Shown here one piece after another: positions 17,352 through 19,665 of a stretch of DNA of 19,665 nucleotides. The stretch's first letter is position 1. Each line of letters begins with the position of its first letter. Location of the stretch: positions 28,871-48,535 of the forward strand of contig BEXV01002643.1 in the NCBI GenBank assembly GCA_003118195.1, in the 5' to 3' direction. The notes beneath the pieces are model-generated. The model saw only the letters and a list, made by a program, of their open reading frames with translations, was not told the DNA's origin and searched no databases. Made by a program: the position numbers and the translations under genes. This DNA comes from Hemicentrotus pulcherrimus. Its lineage: Eukaryota; Echinodermata; Echinoidea; Camarodonta; Strongylocentrotidae.

Positions 17352-17631
17352 AACACTTTGCTTCCTTTGCTCCTCTGCACAGTCACACGTTTGCCACACA
17401 TGCAATTTTGCACAAAACAGTAGGCACCAATCGATGCAAGGAAAGGAAGGCATTGCAAAATCTACTCATTTCACCTCTTGATAAGCTCTTTGTAAACCCT
17501 TTTAACACAGTTCCATGCTAACCTTGCATTGGGAACAGTTAAATAATCTTGAAGCCTTTGGTACATCTATCCCATGAAGAAAAAAATTACCACAGGGAGA
17601 TTAATTTGTGTGGCATATAAAGAGTTAAGAA
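17352..17631 (+). repeat. dispersed repeat X, copy 2
   Basis: This is the same-orientation homologue of 11566-11861, including GTTTGCCACACATGCAATTT, AACCCTTTTAA, GGGAACAGTTAAATAATCTT and GGAGATTAATTTGTGTGGCA. It begins about 30 bp after the 31-bp tandem array and lacks the adjacent family-B element found next to copy 1. Confidence 0.8.
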
Positions 17632-17680
17632 AAGTTTTTCCTGTAATCATAGAACATAGTTCCATGTTTTAACTGTCAAG

Positions 17681-17728
17681 TGGATTTGGCGCATTATAAA
17701 TCATATGTATTATTATTATTATTATTAA
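17681..17728 (+). mobile_element. SINE/LINE 3' tail fragment with (ATT)n
   Basis: GGCGCATTATAAATCATATG followed by (TAT)n to about 17727 matches the tail of the SINE at 5607-5852 (GCGCTATATAAAATGTGG plus ATT repeats), here on the plus strand. No tRNA-like head is visible upstream, so it is a 5'-truncated SINE or LINE end. Confidence 0.6.
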
Positions 17729-18431
17729 CATTATATAATTATAGCTCAGTAAAGCAAGATCATCATGAGAATTAATTATGCATTAAATTCAAATGCAAAG
17801 TTTAAAATTAGATTCTTGTCATTAAATACAAACTCTTATTTTAAATTCTGAAGCAGAGGTTGAAATTAGATTATTTGATAGACGTTACACCCAAAATTAA
17901 CATGCATGAAGCTTGATAGCTTGATCATGAATGAGTGGATGTGTGATAACTCTTTTAACAGCCAGTACGTACTTTCCTTCACATGAAGGGCTTGCTCAGA
18001 TATGACGCGGCTTCATTTACACAGGAGAACATAAACTGACTTTAAAAACATCACTACCAAAATAAAATGACATAACCATATTGCACCTCAATTTTCATAT
18101 CATATGAAACGTCAGCATAGATACATGTGCATAGTTGCGCTTAGGGACTGTTGTTGCACACAGCTACTAGCTTGTAGTCCTTCCTTAGTTTAAGTTAGCT
18201 GTTTCTTTTGTGAGAGAGCGGTTCATCGCGTCACGTGTGAACATGGCAAATGACGCTTAATGAGAGTTCCTTCACCGTGTAATGTGACAGTGGAGTATGA
18301 TGTCATAGCCTGTATATACTTCATCAATAAATTAGCTAACAGACAAGTCATTAGGCCCACCTCCAGTGCTTAAAAACCACCTGTGAAAGCTAGGCTTGGG
18401 ACAGGCATAATAGCCATCATCATAATTCTAT
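17729..18431. other. no confident feature
   Basis: AT-rich to about 18110, then more balanced in composition. It contains a CACGTG E-box at 18232-18237 next to ATCGCGTCACGTGTGA. I see no gene or RNA. Confidence 0.55.
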
Positions 18432-19098
18432 ATTACTTGAGGGTGTGTTCCCATATTTCATGGGTAACGTATTCCAAAGTAGTGATTGAAGCACTATATG
18501 TTGCATAGTACATGTATCTGTGGTGCCTTTCCATATGTCACAACCAATGTACTACAAGGTAGTAATTAAAACGTGATATGCATGTTGCATATTACTTGGA
18601 ATGCGTTCCCATATTTCATAGATATACTATGAAATCGTGATTGAAAGACTCTATCTTGCATATTTCTCTGGGATGTATTTCTGGGATGTATTTCATGGAT
18701 AAATTACATGTTTTAAAAAAACGGATTGAAACACTACATTTTGCAAACCGGTAATACTTGTGGTGTGTTCCAGTACATGTACATGTACTACAAAGAAACA
18801 ATTGAAATACTGTATGTTGTTACTAGGTAGGACAAACATTATGGCTTTCCTTACCTAACAACATGTAATGTAAACAATTTGCATTCTGACTCTTGAAATG
18901 CAATTATTCGTAACCGGTGAATGAAATAATTTGTGAGGAGGCACTTAACAAAGATTTATGCATTAAAAGTTGATTTACATGTACATAACGAAAATGGCCT
19001 ACTGAAGCACTTTATACTGCATGTTACAGTCTGGTGCGTTTCATATGTCATGAATACCATACTACAAAGAACTGATAGAAGCACTGTATGTTGTATAC
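18432..19098 (+). repeat. decayed tandem array, units of about 70-86 bp
   Basis: Repeated units follow the pattern ACTTGTGGTGTGTTCCCATA, TTTCATGGATA, ACTACAAAGTAGTGATTGAA, then CACTATATGTTGCATA. Starts are near 18432, 18508, 18591, 18661 and 18753. A more diverged gap (18821-18972) follows, then a partial unit from 18973 and a clear last unit from 19026 to 19098. Unit 4 carries an internal 13-bp duplication (CTGGGATGTATTT at 18668-18680 and 18681-18693). Unit 5 contains the 16-bp palindrome GTACATGTACATGTAC. Open frames over 18616-18801 and 18933-19208 follow no unit phase and are not genes. Confidence 0.8.
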
Positions 19099-19580
19099 AG
19101 CGACAAAGGGAAAAGGCATCGCAAAATATCATCCCAGTCCCTCCTACATGTATATGGGTGTCATCGTCTGCTAACTTGGTCCAAATGCGCATAATGCCGT
19201 CTGTGTAAATACGCACTTAGGGGGATGGCGAGTGCATGGTGCACTTACACGACTCAGTGAGCGGGAGTTTGCATAATTTTGTCGTTCCTTTTCTATTCTG
19301 TTAAAATATGACTGGACTGAATATAGGAGTACTGAACAGTATTAGAAATATCTTTTGAAAAGGATTCCTCATAAAATTCCCTCATATTCAAAATGTGACA
19401 AGAAATGGCTGGCAGGTTTGGTTCACATATTTGTGTGTAGTCCCATTTGCCCATTTCTGTGTACAGTGCATGTGATCTTCAGCAAGATCCAGTCAATTCC
19501 TTTAAAGTAAAAAAAAGTATACATTCATTCTATATGTACGTACCACATACCGTAATCAACCTTCCAGATAGTTTCTTTCT
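19099..19580. other. no confident feature
   Basis: Part of it is GC-balanced (19140-19280), with a small inverted repeat AGTGCA/TGCACT around 19231-19245. The bases just before the family-C copy (CCAGATAGTTTCTTTC at 19564-19579) resemble the interior of family-B copy 2 (CCAGACAGTTTCTTTC at about 16395-16410), so family C may have landed in another B-like remnant here. Confidence 0.4.
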
Positions 19581-19583
19581 TAA

Positions 19584-19665
19584 AGGGATCCGGTAACTTT
19601 GACTCAGATTCTGAAACAAAATTCTAGATTTAGCTCATGATGCAATGATAATTATAAACCTTAAG
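19584..19665. mobile_element. TTAA-type element family C, copy 2, cut by the window end
   Basis: After TTAA at 19580-19583 the sequence AGGGATCCGGTAACTTTG and the next 65 bases match the complement of 16817-16740 closely, including CTCAGATTCTGAAACAAAAT and TGCAATGATAAT. Orientation is opposite to copy 1. The other terminus lies beyond the window. Confidence 0.82.

Noticed and set aside
1..19665. CRISPR array, operon or bacterial defence system
   Set aside because: There are no evenly spaced identical repeats with unique spacers and no prokaryotic genes; spliceosomal exon signals and SINE/MITE content show animal nuclear DNA.

Overview
The window looks like intronic, repeat-rich nuclear DNA from a marine invertebrate, most likely a deuterostome such as an echinoderm. 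It is AT-rich and holds almost no coding sequence. The one strong coding signal is an intron-flanked exon. There are many short decayed repeats, long CT/GA tracts and a tRNA-derived SINE with an (ATT)n tail. The palindrome TACATGTA occurs about 21 times, far above chance. Nothing suggests bacterial, phage or organellar DNA. The phylum is an inference.

Coding content. One 80-bp exon at 3849-3928 (+) encodes the N-terminal motor-domain segment of a kinesin-3 protein of the KIF1/Unc-104 type. It has a clean CAG acceptor and a GTAAGT donor. I found neither the preceding exon in the 3.8 kb upstream nor the P-loop exon in the 15.7 kb downstream, so the window would be two large introns around one small exon. 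A second, weaker candidate is a minus-strand open segment at 653-847 with GC-rich third positions. Long open frames in the CT and GA tracts are low-complexity artefacts.

Repeats, left to right. 1-608 is a pyrimidine tract. 1651-1860 is a small inverted-repeat element built from about six copies of one motif. 2220-2406, 6924-7110 and 10657-10832 are three copies of a 176-187 bp element with terminal inverted repeats (TIRs) and TTAA flanks (family A). 2872-2966 is a fold-back element. 5607-5852 is a reverse-oriented SINE. 7661-8350 is a purine tract ending in a G run. 9586-10080 is a decayed tandem array.

The right half (11.5-17.7 kb, and the window end) is a mosaic. It contains a ~290-bp dispersed pair (X), a second TTAA family (B, 570 and 316 bp), a third (C, 368 bp plus a truncated copy at the window end) and a fourth (D, 539 bp with perfect 19-bp TIRs). 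A ~190-bp duplicated block (Y) flanks one B and one C element that abut and share a TTAA. Further decayed arrays lie at 12734-13155, 17228-17321 and 18432-19098.

The main story is an intron colonised by several families of TTAA-flanked miniature elements, presumably mobilised by a piggyBac-type transposase encoded elsewhere. No transposase gene was seen here.
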